In this document: piece after piece, positions 37,647 through 45,434 of the stretch | Position numbering within the stretch: position 1 is the first letter of the stretch | Layout: the number at the start of each line of letters is the position of its first letter | Assembly: GCF_002960425.1 (NCBI RefSeq) | Contig: NZ_POIZ01000052.1 | Span: 161,336-225,335, forward strand | DNA length: 64,000 nucleotides | Reading direction: 5' to 3' | Origin: Streptococcus suis | GTDB taxonomy: Bacteria > Bacillota > Bacilli > Lactobacillales > Streptococcaceae | Notes under the pieces: model-generated | Seen by the model: only the letters and a program-made list of their open reading frames with translations | Database searches by the model: none | What the model was told of the DNA's origin: nothing | Position numbers and translations under genes: made by a program

Positions 37647-38786
37647 ATGAAAACAAATCTAAAAAAACTTCTCTACTCTGGTGTTACTCTTATGAGTCTT
37701 GGTGTCTTGGCGGCTTGCTCGACAGCTTCTAGTTCGACAACAACATCAAGTTCTGTAACTACGAGTCAGTCAGCGACAGGTTCAAACAACTCGACAGCAT
37801 CTAATTCAAGTTCTTCATCGATTGACTGGTCAGCTCTTCCAACAACAGAAGTAACCTTGTCAAATGATGGTTTGAAGATTACAGAAGGTGGTACTTACAT
37901 CCTGACTGGTTCAACAACAGCAGGTGTGACGGTTGAAACAGATGCTAATGTTCGAATTGTTTTAGCTGGAGCTGACATTTCAAGTTCGGACACTGCAGCT
38001 ATTAATGTGATTAAGGCGGATAATGTTGAGTTGGAAATCAAGGACGGGACAAGCAACACAGTAAAAGATACCAGCAACCATTCGGATACAAACATCGAAG
38101 GAGCTATCCATGTTGAAGCGGATTTGACCATCACTGGTAATGGTAATTTGACAGTTGAGGGTAATTTCCAAGACGGTATCGTGTCCACAGATGACCTAGT
38201 TATCAATGCAAGCAACATCAAGGTGACGGCGGTGGATGATGGTATTCGTGGTAAAGATTCATTGACCATCAATGGCGGTACTATTGACGTGACAGCAGGT
38301 GGTGATGGTATCAAGTCAACCAATGATACAGATACAACCAAAGGATACACAACGATTACAGGTGGTGATATCACGGTTAAGGCAGGCGATGATGCTATTA
38401 AAGCAGAAACTGCATTGACCATCGACGGTGGTACCATTACAGTACCGGAATCTCTTGAGGCCCTTGAAGGAACCAATATTACCATCAATGGTGGTACATT
38501 AGATGTCTACGGTTCAGATGATGCCATTAACGCAGCAAGCACAACTTCAACAGACATCTTTATCAAGGTGACAGGTGGTGACTTGAAAGTTGCAGTAGGT
38601 AGTGGTGATACAGATGCCTTCGATGCTAATGGAGATATCTACATCTCAGGTGGTACCATTGATGTGACAGCTCCAACATCAGCCTTCGACTTCGATGGAA
38701 CTGCTGAATTGACAGGTGGTACAGTAAGGGTTAATGGTGAACAAATTAGCCAGATTGTAGCAACAGGTCCTGGTGCTCGATGGTAA
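37647..38786 (+). CDS. Carbohydrate-binding-domain lipoprotein (DUF4353-like beta-helix)
   Basis: The 379-residue lipoprotein has lipobox LAAC (C24), a Ser/Thr/Asn stalk to about residue 58, then a long repetitive region of short strands with recurring blocks such as LTINGGTIDVTAGGDGIKS, ITGGDITVKAGDDAIKA and ITINGGTLDVYGSDDAINA. This is typical of a right-handed beta-helix as in DUF4353 (carbohydrate-binding) proteins. The repeated GGTI.V..G.D.I unit has a period of about 25-35 residues. Function is not established; cell-surface glycan binding or a role with a surface protein kinase/spore-coat-like system is only possible by analogy. Confidence 0.82.
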   Translation: MKTNLKKLLYSGVTLMSLGVLAACSTASSSTTTSSSVTTSQSATGSNNSTASNSSSSSIDWSALPTTEVTLSNDGLKITEGGTYILTGSTTAGVTVETDANVRIVLAGADISSSDTAAINVIKADNVELEIKDGTSNTVKDTSNHSDTNIEGAIHVEADLTITGNGNLTVEGNFQDGIVSTDDLVINASNIKVTAVDDGIRGKDSLTINGGTIDVTAGGDGIKSTNDTDTTKGYTTITGGDITVKAGDDAIKAETALTIDGGTITVPESLEALEGTNITINGGTLDVYGSDDAINAASTTSTDIFIKVTGGDLKVAVGSGDTDAFDANGDIYISGGTIDVTAPTSAFDFDGTAELTGGTVRVNGEQISQIVATGPGARW

Positions 38787-38797
38787 GATTGACTAAA

Positions 38798-38836
38798 AAC
38801 AAAAAGGTCTGAGTTGGGCAACTCAGGCCTTTCGTT
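38798..38836. terminator. Bidirectional terminator
   Basis: AAAGG-T-CTGAGTTG pairs with CAACTCAG-G-CCTTT around GG, with A and T runs outside. It sits between convergent genes and overlaps the last codons of the TRIC-like gene. Confidence 0.8.
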
Positions 38837-39482
38837 TTCTATCCATATTTGGGAGGTTGATTTTATACTTGATGACCAAGAGCCGAATAATCAGACTAAT
38901 GGTAAAAATACTGATAAAGGTCGGAATTTGTGGTAATTGCCAATCGACAATGCAAAGGTGGTAGAGAACACCAGAAAAGAAGGCTAGAACAGCATAAACA
39001 TCTTCCTTAAGGACAATGGGAGTTTCATTGACCAATAAATCACGGGCAATCCCGCCGCCAACACCTGTCAGGGCCGCTAGTATTCCAGTTGTCATGGCGT
39101 TTAGTTGAAGGTCAACGCCAGTATTGGCACCGATAAGGGCGAAGATAGCTAGTCCGATAGCATCAAAGACTAGATTAATCTGGGAAAGAAAATGAACCAT
39201 CTTTTTATCAAGTGGCTGATCCTGCTTTAGATTGATGACAATGATATACATGATAATGGCCACACCTATAGAAAGGTAGATGGCTTTTGGGTCTGTTAAA
39301 GCTGCTGGAATACGATTGGCCATGGTGTCGCGGATAATGCCGCCGCCCACAGCTGTAATAATACTGAGCAGGCTAATCCCAAAAATATCTAGATTTTTCT
39401 TAAAACCTTTTATGGCACCTGAAACAGCAAAAGCGATAGTACCAATGTAGTTGCAAATGATAAGAAATAGATCGAATTCCAT
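38823..39482 (-). CDS. TRIC-like (UPF0126/YadS) membrane protein
   Basis: This 219-residue membrane protein has two homologous halves of three segments each. The halves repeat the family signature: GTIAFAVSGAIKGFKKNLDIFG...GGGIIRD in the first and GLAIFALIGANTG...GGGIARD in the second. These are bacterial members of the trimeric intracellular cation channel (TRIC) family, proposed to pass monovalent cations, and were formerly called UPF0126. The start at 39482 follows GGAGGTGCGT; the longer frame to 39572 is not supported. Confidence 0.88.
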   Translation of the reverse strand: MEFDLFLIICNYIGTIAFAVSGAIKGFKKNLDIFGISLLSIITAVGGGIIRDTMANRIPAALTDPKAIYLSIGVAIIMYIIVINLKQDQPLDKKMVHFLSQINLVFDAIGLAIFALIGANTGVDLQLNAMTTGILAALTGVGGGIARDLLVNETPIVLKEDVYAVLAFFSGVLYHLCIVDWQLPQIPTFISIFTISLIIRLLVIKYKINLPNMDRKRKA

Positions 39483-39584
39483 ACGCACCTCCTTCTTTAT
39501 ATTAACAGAAAGGATGGAGGCTGACAAGTTTAGATTATAGTTTGTGAAATTTATTTCAAAAGGTGTTGGCAAGAAAATGTTGAA

Positions 39585-39648
39585 TTGTGAAAAAACGCAC
39601 TAAATCAGGCTTTTTCACAAAAATTTCAGTAAGTAGAAAACGGTTCAA
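39585..39648 (+). promoter_or_regulatory. Palindromic TTGTGAA boxes and cre-like site before pdhA
   Basis: TTGTGAAAAA (39585-39594) and TTTTTCACAA (39611-39620) form an inverted repeat with a 16-nt centre. Further TTGTGAAAT half-sites lie at 39542 and about 39661. They resemble half-sites of the redox repressor Rex (TTGTGAA). A cre-like AGAAAACGGTTCAA lies at 39635-39648. Assignment to regulators is inference. Confidence 0.4.
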
Positions 39649-39714
39649 TTATTTGCCATTTGTGAAATATTGGTCTATCATATTACAGAACGAGAAAAAC
39701 CTTTGGAGGAAATT

Positions 39715-40683
39715 ATGGTATCTATCTCAAAAGAACAACACTTGGATATGTTCCTAAAAATGCAACAAATCCGTGATGTTGATATGAAATTGAACAAATT
39801 GGTGCGTCGTGGCTTTGTACAAGGGATGACTCACTTCTCAGTTGGTGAAGAAGCGGCGGCTGTTGGTCCAATCGCTGGTTTGACAGACCAAGACATCATC
39901 TTCTCACACCACCGTGGTCACGGTCACGTTATTGCAAAAGGTATTGATATTAACGGTATGATGGCTGAGCTTGCTGGTAAAGCAACTGGTACATCTAAAG
40001 GTCGTGGTGGTTCCATGCACTTGGCAAACGTTGAAAAAGGAAACTTTGGTTCAAACGGTATCGTAGGTGGTGGTTATGCCCTTGCAGTAGGTGCCGCCCT
40101 TACTCAACAATACCTTGGTACAGATAATATCGTTATTGCTTTCTCAGGTGACTCAGCGACAAACGAAGGCTCATTCCACGAGTCAATGAACTTGGCAGCT
40201 GTTTGGAACTTGCCAGTTATCTTTTTCATCACCAACAACCGTTACGGTATCTCAACAGATATTTCTTATTCGACTAAGATTCCTCACCTCTACCAACGTG
40301 CTGCTGCATACGGTATGCCAGGTCACTATGTTGAGGATGGTAACGATGTCATTGCTGTTTATGAGAAAATGCAAGAAGTCATCGAATACGTTCGTGCAGG
40401 AAACGGACCAGCAATGGTTGAGGTTGAATCATACCGCTGGTTTGGTCACTCAACTGCCGATGCAGGTGTTTACCGTACCAAAGAAGAAGTTAACGAGTGG
40501 AAAGCAAAAGACCCACTTAAGAAATATCGTAAATACTTGACAGAGAATAAGATTGCAACTGACGAAGAATTGGATGCCATCGAAGCACAAGTTGCAGAAC
40601 AAGTAGAAGCATCTGTGAAATTCGCACAAGAAAGCCCAGATCCAGACATCTCAGTAGCTTACGAAGACGTTTTCGTGGATTAG
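39715..40683 (+). CDS. pdhA: Pyruvate (or acetoin) dehydrogenase E1 alpha subunit
   Basis: The E1 component decarboxylates pyruvate with thiamine diphosphate. The 322-residue alpha subunit shows the TPP-binding motif GDSATNEGSFHESMNLAAVWNLPVIF, the phosphorylation-loop-like YGISTDISYS and HHRGHGHVIAKG near the start. ATG 39715 follows TTTGGAGG; the longer frame from 39670 is not used. The operon pdhABCD follows. Sequence alone does not separate the pyruvate complex from the acetoin complex; in streptococci this operon is annotated both ways. Confidence 0.92.
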   Translation: MVSISKEQHLDMFLKMQQIRDVDMKLNKLVRRGFVQGMTHFSVGEEAAAVGPIAGLTDQDIIFSHHRGHGHVIAKGIDINGMMAELAGKATGTSKGRGGSMHLANVEKGNFGSNGIVGGGYALAVGAALTQQYLGTDNIVIAFSGDSATNEGSFHESMNLAAVWNLPVIFFITNNRYGISTDISYSTKIPHLYQRAAAYGMPGHYVEDGNDVIAVYEKMQEVIEYVRAGNGPAMVEVESYRWFGHSTADAGVYRTKEEVNEWKAKDPLKKYRKYLTENKIATDEELDAIEAQVAEQVEASVKFAQESPDPDISVAYEDVFVD

Positions 40684-40735
40684 TCTACTGTCCAGATTGA
40701 AGAAAATTTTTGATATAAGTAGGAGAAATTTTAAA

Positions 40736-41731
40736 ATGGCTGAAACAAAAGTAATGGCCTTGCGTGAAGCGATTAACTTGGCTCAAAGCGAAGAAATGCG
40801 TAAGGATGAAAAAGTATTCTTGATGGGTGAAGACGTAGGTATCTACGGTGGTGACTTCGGTACATCTGTTGGTATGTTGGACGAATTTGGTCCAAAACGC
40901 GTTCGCGACACGCCTATCTCTGAGGCAGCAATCGCAGGTTCTGCGGTTGGTGCGGCTCAAACAGGTCTTCGTCCAATCGTTGACTTGACTTTCATGGACT
41001 TCATCACAATTGCCCTCGATGCGATTGTTAACCAAGCGGCTAAAACCAACTATATGTTTGGTGGTGGCTTGAAAACACCTGTAACCTTCCGTGTGGCATC
41101 TGGATCAGGTATCGGTTCAGCGGCACAGCACTCACAATCTCTTGAAGCTTGGTTGACCCACATCCCAGGTATCAAAGTTGTTGCACCAGGTACAGCGAAC
41201 GATGCAAAAGGTCTCTTGAAATCATCTATCCTTGACAACAACCCAGTTATCTTCTTGGAGCCAAAAGCTCTTTACGGTAAGAAAGAAGAAGTGAACTTGG
41301 ATCCTGATTTCTACATTCCACTTGGTAAAGGTGAAATCAAACGTGAAGGTACAGATGTAACTATCATTTCATACGGTCGTATGTTGGAACGTGCCTTGAA
41401 AGCTGCTGAAGAAGTAGCTGCTGAAGGCATCAGCGTAGAAGTGGTTGACCCTCGTACCCTTATCCCATTGGATAAAGAATTGATCATCGAATCTGTGAAG
41501 AAAACTGGTAAGGTTATCTTGGTCAACGATGCTTACAAAACAGGTGGTTTCATTGGTGAAATCGCATCAATCATCACAGAAAGCGAAGCCTTTGACTACT
41601 TGGATGCACCAATCATCCGTATCGCTTCAGACGATGTACCAGTTCCTTACGCAAACATTCTTGAAAACGCAGTATTGCCAAACGTAGAGAAAATCAAGGC
41701 GGCAATCTATAAGCAAGTAAACAAGGGTTAA
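40736..41731 (+). CDS. pdhB: Pyruvate (or acetoin) dehydrogenase E1 beta subunit
   Basis: The 331-residue beta subunit forms the E1 heterotetramer. It includes MGEDVGIYGGDFGTS, PISEAAIAGSAVGAA and the C-terminal transketolase-type domain (VEVVDPRTLIPLD). ATG 40736 lies behind AGGAG; the frame upstream to 40697 is not supported. It follows pdhA by 52 nt, a short gap that contrasts with the long, structured gaps before pdhC and pdhD. Confidence 0.93.
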   Translation: MAETKVMALREAINLAQSEEMRKDEKVFLMGEDVGIYGGDFGTSVGMLDEFGPKRVRDTPISEAAIAGSAVGAAQTGLRPIVDLTFMDFITIALDAIVNQAAKTNYMFGGGLKTPVTFRVASGSGIGSAAQHSQSLEAWLTHIPGIKVVAPGTANDAKGLLKSSILDNNPVIFLEPKALYGKKEEVNLDPDFYIPLGKGEIKREGTDVTIISYGRMLERALKAAEEVAAEGISVEVVDPRTLIPLDKELIIESVKKTGKVILVNDAYKTGGFIGEIASIITESEAFDYLDAPIIRIASDDVPVPYANILENAVLPNVEKIKAAIYKQVNKG

Positions 41732-41741
41732 GAAAGATGAA

Positions 41742-41759
41742 AGGACGGGCAACCGTCCT
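41742..41759 (+). promoter_or_regulatory. Intercistronic hairpin after pdhB
   Basis: AGGACGG and CCGTCCT form a perfect 7-bp stem around GCAA with no T run. It may stabilise or mark a processing site. Confidence 0.5.
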
Positions 41760-41840
41760 AGCCCTGTTTGAAAGAGTGTAGCCAGAATTTGACCTGACTT
41801 GATGAAACAGTCTGGTTTAATGGTTACGTAAGAAACTGAA

Positions 41841-41948
41841 AGAAAGGAATTGAACCCGTCCGGAAGACTTGGAAAAAAGATAAATCGCTACGAAAAGGAG
41901 GATTTTCTATTTTTCAATCGTTTTCTGTTCGGACTTGGTATCTAAAAA
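41841..41948 (+). promoter_or_regulatory. Structured SD-to-start element, copy 2 (before pdhC)
   Basis: The element begins with the SD-like AGAAAGGA (41841-41848) and ATTGAAC (41849-41855). P1 is GTCCG|GAAGAC (41858-41868) pairing with GTTTTC|TGTT|CGGAC (about 41920-41934). The junction carries TTGGAAAAAAGATAAATC (41869-41886), then a poorly paired region with GATTTTCTA and the 3' end TTGGTATCT (41935-41943) five nt before the ATG. AGATA and TATCT can pair. An AAGGAGG occurs inside the element at 41895-41901, about 47 nt from the start. Confidence 0.6.
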
Positions 41949-43337
41949 ATGGCTATTGAAATCATTATGCCTAAGCTCGGTGTGGACATGCAAGAAGGTG
42001 AAATCATCGAGTGGAAAAAACAAGAGGGCGATTTCGTCAATGAAGGCGATGTCATCTTGGAAATGATGTCTGACAAGACCAGCATGGAGCTGGAAGCAGA
42101 AGAGTCAGGCGTCCTATTGAAAATTGTTCATGGAAACGGTGCTACTGTTCCCGTAACAGAAGTTATTGCCTACTTGGGTGCTGAAGGTGAGACGGTTGAA
42201 GCCGGCGCTTCATCTGCACCTGCTGTTGAACCAGCAGCGGCTATTGAAGAAGTACCTGCAGGTCGTACACCAGTCATCGTTGCTCCTGCAGTTGCTGCCA
42301 AGCCACAAGGTGGTGGCAAGGTTCGTGCGACTCCTGCAGCACGTAAATTGGCGCGTGAGCTTGGAATTGACTTGGGTCTTGTTCCAGGAACAGGTGCTAA
42401 CGGTCGTGTCCATAAGGTTGACGTTGAAGACTTTAAGGGAGCAGCTCCAAAAGCAACTCCGCTTGCAGCCCGTATTGCAGCCGACCAAGGTGTTGACTTG
42501 TCAACTCTTACTGGTTCAGGTGTCAATGGTAAGATTGTCAAGGACGACGTTCTTGCAGTACTTGCTCCTGCAGCTGTAGAAACTGTTGCACCAGCACCAA
42601 AAGCTGAAGAGAAACCTGCTAAAGAATTGCCAGAAGGCGTTGAAATCATCAAGATGAGCCCAATGCGTAAGGCAATTTCAAAAGGTATGGTCAACTCTTA
42701 CTTAACAGCTCCAACCTTTACGCTTAACTACGATATCGACATGACCAACCTCATGGCATTGCGTAAGCAAGTCCTTGAGCCAATCATGAACAAGACTGGT
42801 TTGAAAGTAACCTTTACAGACTTGATTGGTCTTGCGGTTGTTCGTACTTTGATGAAAGAAGAACACCGTTACATGAACGCATCTTTGATTAACGATGCCC
42901 AAGAAATCGAGTTGCACAAGTTCGTCAACCTTGGTATCGCAGTAGGTTTGGATGAAGGCTTGGTGGTGCCAGTTGTCCACGGTGCAGATAAGATGAGCTT
43001 GTCTGACTTTGTGGTGGCTTCAAAAGATGTCATCAAGAAGGCTCAATCTGGTAAGTTGAAGGGTGCTGAAATGTCAGGTTCAACCTTCTCTATCACCAAC
43101 TTGGGTATGTTTGGTACTAAAACCTTTAACCCAATCATCAACCAACCAAACTCAGCAATCCTTGGTGTTGCGGCAACTGTTCAAACACCAGTTGTCATCG
43201 ACGGCGAAATCAAAATTCGTCCAATCATGGCACTCTGCTTGACCATTGACCACCGTATCGTTGACGGTATGAATGGTGCTAAGTTCATGGTTGACTTGAA
43301 GAACTTGCTGGAAAACCCATTGGAATTGTTGATCTGA
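41949..43337 (+). CDS. pdhC: Dihydrolipoamide acetyltransferase (E2)
   Basis: E2 (462 residues) is the core of the complex, moving the acetyl group to CoA. Order: one lipoyl domain (1-84, lipoylated K43 in MSDKTSME), an Ala/Pro linker, two peripheral-subunit-binding domains (about 125-155, ATPAARKLARELGIDL, and about 175-205, ATPLAARIAADQGVDL), another linker, and the catalytic domain (about 235-462) with the active-site DHRIVDG near the C-terminus. No canonical Shine-Dalgarno stands next to the ATG at 41949. The lipoyl domain is identical in protein sequence to that of pdhD. Confidence 0.94.
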   Translation: MAIEIIMPKLGVDMQEGEIIEWKKQEGDFVNEGDVILEMMSDKTSMELEAEESGVLLKIVHGNGATVPVTEVIAYLGAEGETVEAGASSAPAVEPAAAIEEVPAGRTPVIVAPAVAAKPQGGGKVRATPAARKLARELGIDLGLVPGTGANGRVHKVDVEDFKGAAPKATPLAARIAADQGVDLSTLTGSGVNGKIVKDDVLAVLAPAAVETVAPAPKAEEKPAKELPEGVEIIKMSPMRKAISKGMVNSYLTAPTFTLNYDIDMTNLMALRKQVLEPIMNKTGLKVTFTDLIGLAVVRTLMKEEHRYMNASLINDAQEIELHKFVNLGIAVGLDEGLVVPVVHGADKMSLSDFVVASKDVIKKAQSGKLKGAEMSGSTFSITNLGMFGTKTFNPIINQPNSAILGVAATVQTPVVIDGEIKIRPIMALCLTIDHRIVDGMNGAKFMVDLKNLLENPLELLI

Positions 43338-43390
43338 TAAGGTTTTGTTGGTCAAAAATAAAGGAATGTAGATTTCTGAATAGAAAATAA

Positions 43391-43533
43391 AGAAAGGGAA
43401 TAAGAGCGAGAGAGTTTTAGCAATTGAACCTGAGCGGAAAGCTCGGAAAAAAGATAAATCGTTTAGAAAATCAGGATTTTCTAAACGATTTCCTAGATTC
43501 AGTAGCTTTCTCTTCGCTCTTGGTATCTTAACT
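43391..43533 (+). promoter_or_regulatory. Structured SD-to-start element, copy 3 (before pdhD)
   Basis: AGAAAGGG (43391-43398) is followed by AAGAGCGAGAGAG (43402-43414) and ATTGAACC (43423-43430). P1 is GAGCG|GAAAGC pairing with GCTTTC|TCTT|CGCTC (43505-43519); the upstream AAGAGCGA can compete for the same 3' strand (TCGCTCTT, 43514-43521). The junction TCGGAAAAAAGATAAATC leads into P3, a perfect 17-bp stem AAATCGTTTAGAAAATC/GATTTTCTAAACGATTT (43456-43472 and 43475-43491), then TTTCCTA. The 3' end TTGGTATCTTAACT lies directly before ATG 43534. AAGATA and TATCTT can form a pseudoknot. Confidence 0.65.
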
Positions 43534-45294
43534 ATGGCAATTGAAATTATTATGCCTAAACTTGGTGTAGATATGCAAGAAGGCGAAATCATCGAGTGGA
43601 AAAAACAAGAGGGTGATTTTGTCAACGAAGGTGATGTTATCTTGGAGATGATGTCAGACAAGACAAGCATGGAATTGGAAGCGGAAGAATCAGGTGTTCT
43701 TTTGAAAATCGTTCACGGTAACGGTGCAACAGTTCCTGTAACTGAAGTCATTGCTTACCTTGGTGCAGAAGGTGAAACTGTTGAAGTGGGTGCTGCACCT
43801 GCTCCAGCAGCAGTTGCTCAAGCAACTGCTGACTTGAAAGCAGCTGGTTTAGAAGTGCCTGCAGCTCCTGCAGCAGCTCCACAAGCTCCTAAGGCTGAAT
43901 TGGCAGCTGACGAGTACGACATGGTTGTTGTCGGTGGTGGTCCTGCCGGTTACTACGCTGCTATTCGTGGTGCTCAATTGGGCGGTAAAATCGCTATCGT
44001 TGAGAAATCAGAATTTGGTGGTACCTGCTTGAACAAGGGTTGTATCCCAACTAAGACTTACCTTAAGAACGCTGAAATCCTTGACGGCTTGAAGATTGCG
44101 GCTGAGCGTGGTATCAACCTTGCTTCAACAAACTACACCGTTGATATGGACAAGACAGTTGACTTCAAGAACAAGGTTGTCAAGACATTGACTGGTGGCG
44201 TTCAAGGTCTCTTGAAAGCTAACAAGGTAACCATCTTCAATGGTCTTGGTCAAGTAAATCCTGATAAGACTGTTGTTATTGGCGACAAGGTTATCAAAGG
44301 TCGTAGCATCATCCTTGCAACAGGTTCTAAAGTATCACGCATCAACATCCCAGGTATTGATTCTAAGCTGGTATTGACTTCTGATGATATTCTTGATTTG
44401 CGTGAAATTCCTAAGTCACTCACTGTTATGGGTGGTGGCGTAGTCGGTGTGGAACTTGGTTTGGTTTACGCATCATACGGCACAGAAGTAACAGTTGTTG
44501 AAATGGCTGACCGTATCATTCCAGGTATGGACCGCGAAGTGTCTGTTGAGTTGCAAAAAGTCCTTTCTAAGAAAGGTATGAAATTCTTGACATCTGTTGG
44601 TGTATCTGAAATCGTTGAAGCTAACAACCAGTTGACAATCAAGTTGAACGACGGTTCAGAAATTGTTTCTGAAAAAGCCCTTCTTTCAATCGGTCGTGTA
44701 CCACAATTGGCTGGTCTTGAAAATCTTAACCTTGAATTGGACCGCGGTCGTATCAAGGTCAACGAATACCAAGAAACATCTATCCCTGGTATCTACGCAC
44801 CAGGTGATGTCAACGGTACTAAGATGTTGGCACACGCTGCTTACCGTATGGGTGAAGTGGCAGCTGAAAATGCGATCCACGGTAACCACCACAAAGCTAA
44901 ATTGGACTTCACACCAGCAGCGGTTTACACACACCCAGAAATCGCGATGGTTGGTTTGACAGAAGACCAAGCTATCGAGAAATACGGTAAAGAAAACATC
45001 CTGATCGGTCGCAACAGCTTCACTGGTAACGGTCGTGCCATCGCTTCTAACGAAGCACATGGTTTTGTAAAAGTTATCGCTGAGAAGAAATACCATGAAA
45101 TCCTTGGTGTTCACATCATCGGTCCAGTTGCAGCCGAAATGATCAACGAAGCAGCAACCATCATGGAATCTGAGTTGACAGTTGACGACGTGGCAGCATC
45201 AATCCACGGTCACCCAACCTTCTCAGAAGTGATGTACGAAGCCTTCCTTGATGTTCTTGGTGTTGCGATCCACAACCCACCAAAACGTAAATAA
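43534..45294 (+). CDS. pdhD: Dihydrolipoamide dehydrogenase (E3) with N-terminal lipoyl domain
   Basis: E3 (586 residues) reoxidises the lipoamide of E2 with FAD and NAD+. Unlike the minimal enzyme (about 460-470 residues) it carries a lipoyl domain (1-84, K43 in MSDKTSME), an Ala/Pro linker (to about 125), then FAD-binding GGGPAGYYAAIRG, the redox disulfide GGTCLNKGCIPTK, the NAD-binding GGGVVGVELG and the C-terminal dimerisation domain with the His-Glu pair in HGHPTFSE. Residues 1-84 match E2 exactly, but about 35 of these 84 codons differ silently. A terminator follows at 45305-45335. Confidence 0.95.
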   Translation: MAIEIIMPKLGVDMQEGEIIEWKKQEGDFVNEGDVILEMMSDKTSMELEAEESGVLLKIVHGNGATVPVTEVIAYLGAEGETVEVGAAPAPAAVAQATADLKAAGLEVPAAPAAAPQAPKAELAADEYDMVVVGGGPAGYYAAIRGAQLGGKIAIVEKSEFGGTCLNKGCIPTKTYLKNAEILDGLKIAAERGINLASTNYTVDMDKTVDFKNKVVKTLTGGVQGLLKANKVTIFNGLGQVNPDKTVVIGDKVIKGRSIILATGSKVSRINIPGIDSKLVLTSDDILDLREIPKSLTVMGGGVVGVELGLVYASYGTEVTVVEMADRIIPGMDREVSVELQKVLSKKGMKFLTSVGVSEIVEANNQLTIKLNDGSEIVSEKALLSIGRVPQLAGLENLNLELDRGRIKVNEYQETSIPGIYAPGDVNGTKMLAHAAYRMGEVAAENAIHGNHHKAKLDFTPAAVYTHPEIAMVGLTEDQAIEKYGKENILIGRNSFTGNGRAIASNEAHGFVKVIAEKKYHEILGVHIIGPVAAEMINEAATIMESELTVDDVAASIHGHPTFSEVMYEAFLDVLGVAIHNPPKRK

Positions 45295-45304
45295 TCAGAT
45301 AAGT

Positions 45305-45335
45305 AAAAAGAAAGCCCGTGTGGCTTTCTTTTTTT
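45305..45335 (+). terminator. Terminator of the pdh operon
   Basis: AAAAAGAAAGCC and GGCTTTCTTTTT form a 12-bp perfect stem with loop CGTGT, followed by T. Confidence 0.92.
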
Positions 45336-45434
45336 GCATGTTCATACAATAGTATCAATCTTTCGCAGTTTTTGACTGTTATTTGGTAGAAAAACAGACT
45401 ATACTTGTAGTAGAAAAAGGCAAGGAGAATAAAG

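Noticed and set aside
37895..38488. 197-residue minus-strand frame opposite the beta-helix lipoprotein
   Set aside because: It mirrors the repetitive GGT/GAT coding pattern of the lipoprotein, with no ribosome binding site.
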